This document shows positions 26,201 to 28,668 of a stretch of DNA of 28,668 bases, in pieces. A program made the position numbers and the translations under genes. Position 1 is the stretch's first letter, and each line of letters begins with the position of its first letter. The stretch spans positions 264 to 28,931 of the forward strand of contig PLYG01000565.1 in assembly GCA_003153335.1 (NCBI GenBank). Direction: 5' to 3'. This stretch comes from Betaproteobacteria bacterium. GTDB taxonomy: Bacteria; Pseudomonadota; Gammaproteobacteria; Burkholderiales; Casimicrobiaceae. The notes under the pieces are model-generated. The model was not told where the DNA came from. It saw only the letters and a program-made list of their open reading frames with translations, and ran no database searches.

Positions 26201-28668
26201 GGGAACGACCGCAACCCTGCTGGTCCAGTACACCAACACCGGCACCAAGGATTGGGTCGGTACTGGCACACACAACGGGCTGGACTTCGGCATTGGCGCC
26301 CAGAATCCGCAGGACAACACAACGTGGGGCGTCAATCGCTTTGCGTGGATTCCGTTCAACGTCACGGTGAGCCCCGGACAAAGCTATACCTTCGGTTTCA
26401 CGCTTACCGCACCCACGACGCCGGGCACCTACACGCTGCAGGTACAGATGCTGCAGCCATCGACCGAGTGGTTCGGCGACAAGACGGCGATCGCCACCAT
26501 CACTGTGATCGGACCGCCGGCAGTACCGACGGGTTTGACCGCGACGCAAGGCACGGTCACGGGCAAGACTACCGTTACCTTCAACGGCAACGCGAATGAC
26601 GGTCTGACCAGCTCGTACAACGTCTACCGGATGGTGAAGAGCAACTATCAGGCGGGTGGCACGACGTGGCAGACAGTGGCCTCGACCAATCACAATGGCG
26701 CCACGACTTACACCGTCGATTCACCACCCAGCGACGCTACCGTTTATGTCTACACGGTACGTGCCCAGAACGGCTATGGCGAATCGTCGATCCCGACGCC
26801 GGTGACGGGCTATGCAAACATCGCCCCGACCAGCACGTCCACGGCGATCTCTACGCAGTCCGATACGGCGAGCACACCCGTTACACCAACGGTCAGCGAT
26901 CCCAACGTGATCGCCGGATCAACCGAGAACTTTACCTTTGCCATCGTCACCCAACCCACGGTGGGCACGGCGTCAGTGGCTAGCGGCAAACTGGTCTGGA
27001 CTCCAGCTTCCGATTTTGCGTTCAACGGCACCACGGCCTTTACCTACTCGGTCACCGACAAAGGCGGCGAAGTGCTGACCGGCACAGCGACCGTCACAGT
27101 GGTGCCGCTGGTGGCAGCCATTCCAGCAAGCGTGACGGCGACGCAGGGCACTCTGGTCGGCATCGTGCGCGTGGGCTGGAGTGCAAGTACCAACGCGGTG
27201 TCGTACAACGTCTACAGCAATGGCGTGCTGGTCAACACCAGCCCGATCACCGCGACCACCTACGATGTCGTCGTCACCGATCCGGCGGCGACCAGTTATA
27301 CGGTGCGCGCAGTACCGATCTCGGGCATCCTGTCCGGCATCGGTCTGGGGGCAACGGGCTACCCCGACGTGGCCCCGAGCGCGACCAGCGCCAGCCTCGG
27401 CACCGATGCGGTGACTGCCTCGGCGCCGGTCATTCCGGACGTGACCGATCCGAACGTCACCAGCGGCCAAACCGAGAGCTTCACGTTCGCGATTGTGGGC
27501 CAGCCCGTAACCGGGCAAGGTACGGCCTCGGTGGTCGCGAACAAGCTCGTCTGGACCCCGCCAGTGGCGCATGACTTTGCCGGCACCACGACCTTTACCT
27601 ACTCGGTGACGGACAAGGGTGGTGCCAGCGTGACCGGGACCGCCACCGTTACGGTGTCGATCTTCACGCCGCTAGCGCCAGTCAATGTGACGGCGACGCA
27701 AGGTACGCTGACCAACACGGTGCGCGTGAGCTGGAACGTGGTCACCAATGCCTCGGGCTACGATGTCTATCGGGCGGGCGTGAAGCAATCGACCACGCCG
27801 GTGACGACCAATACCTTCGATGTGACGACGACCGTTGCGCAAACGGCGTCGTACACGGTGCGCGCGATCAGCGCGGGCGACGGGGTGTCGCCGGCGAGCA
27901 CTGGAGCTAGCGGGTACCCGAACCTCGCGCCGACTTCCAGCACGGCCAGTCTCACGGCCACTTCGCTTACCTTGTCGGCCGCGACTGTGCCGACCGTTGT
28001 CGATCCGAACACCAGCGCCGGTCAAAACGACATCTTCACCATCACCATCGCCAGTCAGCCGACGGTTGGCGTCGCCTCCATCAGCGCCAACAAACTCGTC
28101 TGGGCACCGCCCAGCGATGGCAGTTTTGCTGGCACCACGACCTTTACCTACACCGTCACTGACCGTGGTGGCGCCACGGTTGTTGGCACCGCCACCGTGA
28201 GCGTCAGCCCCTACGTGCCGCCGGCGCCGACCTTGCTGACTGCCACGCAGGGCACCATGACCGGTTTTGTGCGGTTGGCGTGGACGGCGCCGGTCAATAC
28301 GGTGTCCTACCAAGTGCTCAAGGGTGGCATCGTAGTGTCCTCCGCCCCTGTGACCGCGACGACCTACGACTACGCGATCACTGACCCGGCCCGTGCGACC
28401 TACACGGTGCGCGCGGTCGGAGTCGCCGGCGGCGTCTCGGCGTCCAGCGCCGGAGTGCAGGGCTGGCCGAACAGCGCGCCCAGTGCAGTCTCGATCACCG
28501 GAACGGCGCCCGCCAACGCGGTGAACAAGCAGTTCACGCCGACCATCACCGACCCGAATGTGGTTGCGGGTGAGCCGGAGACCTTCACCTACACGCCGGC
28601 CAGCGGTGCCACGACGCTGGGCGGCACCTTCTCCTTCAGCACCGTCGGCAAGATGCTTTACACGGCGC
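23292..28668 (+). CDS. Giant secreted repeat protein (partial, runs off the window)
   Basis: The frame from ATG 23292 is open for 1792 codons to the window end. A signal peptide (residues 1-23, cleavage near GAWA-DT) precedes a 110-residue N-terminal domain with two Cys and many aromatic residues. Next are an NBR1/FW-like Ig domain, an Fn3-like domain and a second FW-like domain. A long array of alternating Fn3-like and cadherin-like modules follows, interrupted once by a variant Fn3 (with Cys) and a third FW-like domain. Thr, Ala, Ser, Val and Gly dominate, and after residue 1000 Cys is almost absent. It resembles very large bacterial adhesins. The secretion route and C-terminal anchor lie outside the window. 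Confidence 0.9.
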   Translation, partial: MNRLLRFVAALALTALSVGAWADTNLCVIIVTPDTITSPQSIHVAIGGTVTNNLPRPWFPTAWRVTDGGSATWSTDNASPDPYWANADIFWSAVGTNRVYVDLYNPLTSSWEFCYTYNFGGYASQPYIFYSPPYNDASFVSQSIPASLFAGATLSGSVTFLNNGTTTWAFDATNNYKLGTRNATDNTTWGASRFGVFTSGTWVSPGSNHTFPVSGTAPATPGVYHFQTDVVQESLDRFGAYSPDTSITVYPTRASAVSATKNGVGSTTVTWTAGTTSNTAYKIRRCLTTNDTSCVAGTPGNWSVLGTTSVGAASYNDTTGSVDTHYLYWVNSYNNSTEETPSFPYSGTYDVGYFGLYNSSFVSQSVPTTMIAGQQYTITQTWSNNGSFNWVGGAAGSACSATTPGVGAITATNNTTWGISAILGNTSNDRFYLASGTTVTLGSSTTFSYSVTAPTTPGTYTFQRQMVRECVGFFGDPSTAISVTVDVPAPTSVVATDGTVTGKTRVTWASSSGAATYNVYSAATAGSTKTLLANTASTTYDYTVGDATIRYFSVAGVTSGSIVGTVSAEDSGYANQAPSATSATLTADSMTASAQTTPSVTDPNTTAGETEVYTFAIVSQPSAGHGTASIVSNKLVWTPSAGYAYAGTATFTYSVTDKGGASLTGTATVTIAAWVPAAPTALTATQGTITNSVHFTWAAATNTAGYNLYVQGGAKVNTSLITATTYDLSTSSAPGVAYVVRAVSAAAGESPDSGSATGWPNIAPTATSAAISALASVASTPITPSVTDPNTTAGESETFTFAIVTQPATGEGTASIVSNQLVWTPPSGGGFTGATTFTYSVTDKGGSALTGTATVTINAPVPGATTLSGVTGSSLNTCSVVLTWTAVQYATSYHLWYGTAGTTTLDGGSLGNVLTYEKTGLVCGTTYTFKILAVDAAGTGPNSNLVSVAAGGYVFDAHLVSNSFPSSMVAGTTATLLVQYTNTGTKDWVGTGTHNGLDFGIGAQNPQDNTTWGVNRFAWIPFNVTVSPGQSYTFGFTLTAPTTPGTYTLQVQMLQPSTEWFGDKTAIATITVIGPPAVPTGLTATQGTVTGKTTVTFNGNANDGLTSSYNVYRMVKSNYQAGGTTWQTVASTNHNGATTYTVDSPPSDATVYVYTVRAQNGYGESSIPTPVTGYANIAPTSTSTAISTQSDTASTPVTPTVSDPNVIAGSTENFTFAIVTQPTVGTASVASGKLVWTPASDFAFNGTTAFTYSVTDKGGEVLTGTATVTVVPLVAAIPASVTATQGTLVGIVRVGWSASTNAVSYNVYSNGVLVNTSPITATTYDVVVTDPAATSYTVRAVPISGILSGIGLGATGYPDVAPSATSASLGTDAVTASAPVIPDVTDPNVTSGQTESFTFAIVGQPVTGQGTASVVANKLVWTPPVAHDFAGTTTFTYSVTDKGGASVTGTATVTVSIFTPLAPVNVTATQGTLTNTVRVSWNVVTNASGYDVYRAGVKQSTTPVTTNTFDVTTTVAQTASYTVRAISAGDGVSPASTGASGYPNLAPTSSTASLTATSLTLSAATVPTVVDPNTSAGQNDIFTITIASQPTVGVASISANKLVWAPPSDGSFAGTTTFTYTVTDRGGATVVGTATVSVSPYVPPAPTLLTATQGTMTGFVRLAWTAPVNTVSYQVLKGGIVVSSAPVTATTYDYAITDPARATYTVRAVGVAGGVSASSAGVQGWPNSAPSAVSITGTAPANAVNKQFTPTITDPNVVAGEPETFTYTPASGATTLGGTFSFSTVGKMLYTA
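23697..24044 (+). repeat. FW/NBR1-like Ig domain, copy 1
   Basis: About 116 residues with a FVSQSIPASLFAG start, FLNNGTTTW, DNTTWGASRFG, a P-G-x-x-x-x-F strand, APATPGVYHF and a final beta strand, in the order expected of bacterial N_BRCA1_IG-type domains. Assignment by eye. Confidence 0.6.
24342..24755 (+). repeat. FW/NBR1-like Ig domain, copy 2
   Basis: Same layout as copy 1: FVSQSVPTTMIAG, WSNNGSFNW, NNTTWGISAILG, APTTPGTYTF and GFFGDPSTAISVTV. It is longer by an insertion and carries two Cys that could pair. Confidence 0.6.
24756..28668 (+). repeat. Alternating Fn3-like / cadherin-like tandem array (~185-aa period)
   Basis: Fn3-like modules (A) begin at 24756, 25311, 25869 (variant), 26517, 27108, 27660 and 28209. 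Cadherin-like modules (B) begin at 25020, 25575, 26820, 27369, 27924 and 28473 (cut by the window end). A-modules carry ATQGT-(I/V/L)-T and Y-x-VRA. B-modules carry (S/D)VTDPN-x-x-(A/S)G, FTFAIV-x-QP, LVW-(T/A)-P and TFTYSVTDKGG...GTATV. The DNA itself is similar between B-modules, for example around 25240, 27590 and 28135, suggesting growth by duplication. Confidence 0.9.
26148..26516 (+). repeat. FW/NBR1-like Ig domain, copy 3
   Basis: LVSNSFPSSMVAG, YTNTGTKDW, DNTTWGVNRFAW, APTTPGTYTLQVQM and WFGDKTAIATITV. It sits inside the Fn3/cadherin array, flanked by a variant Fn3 module (25869-26147) and a longer Fn3 module (26517-26819). Confidence 0.65.

Noticed and set aside
25565..26693. Long frames of 344 aa (+) and 360 aa (-) inside the giant gene
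   Set aside because: Both are shadows produced by the Thr/Ala-rich repeat DNA; the repeat signatures read only in the frame starting at 23292.

Overview
The window is GC-rich and densely coding, almost entirely on the + strand. It carries the mating-pair-formation half of an F-type (MPF-F) conjugative type IV secretion system, followed by a second block of secreted, repeat-rich surface proteins. The gene order is [probable traC tail] - unknown 110-aa ORF - S26 signal peptidase (TrhF type) - TrbC/TraW fusion - S49 peptidase - traU - traN - traF - traH - traG. This matches SXT/R391 ICEs and IncA/C- or IncH-like plasmids better than F itself, because it has the trhF peptidase, a fused TrbC-TraW and a small membrane gene just beyond traG. 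The host is most likely a Gram-negative proteobacterium (beta or gamma) carrying an ICE or large plasmid. No tRNA, rRNA, CRISPR array or insertion sequence was seen, so the replicon type cannot be told from this window.

Bases 1-18242 are one tightly packed operon. Several genes overlap by 4-16 bases and the largest gaps are about 60-110 bases. The operon ends at a GC-rich hairpin (18256-18281). Envelope-spanning and pilus-assembly functions are TrbC-TraW, TraU, TraF and TraH. TraN (outer membrane) and TraG (inner membrane/periplasm) handle mating-pair stabilisation and are much larger than in F. TraN, about 2195 aa, ends in six tandem cysteine-bearing repeats of about 80 aa.

A convergent two-TM protein gene (18299-18664, - strand) follows. 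Its place beside traG and its topology suggest an entry-exclusion (Eex-like) protein. Its mRNA leader can form at least five hairpins, one of them abutting the Shine-Dalgarno sequence. The roughly 740-base gap between its start codon and the next operon (18665-19408) holds this leader, candidate divergent promoters, a 12-bp inverted repeat and a hairpin before the next start codon.

Bases 19409-28668 hold five + strand genes that run off the window: a 183-aa exported protein, a 41-aa hydrophobic peptide, an 871-aa modular protein, a 191-aa exported protein and a giant secreted protein (at least 1792 residues, 3' end not in window). Three of them share a small domain with an Asp-box-like S-x-D turn. 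The 871-aa and giant proteins share alternating Fn3-like and cadherin-like modules. The giant also has three domains with a recurring NTTWG signature, resembling bacterial NBR1-type (FW) Ig domains. My main proposal is that this operon encodes a surface adhesion or mating-aggregation apparatus tied to the conjugation system. That is inference from position and domain style, not a demonstrated function.
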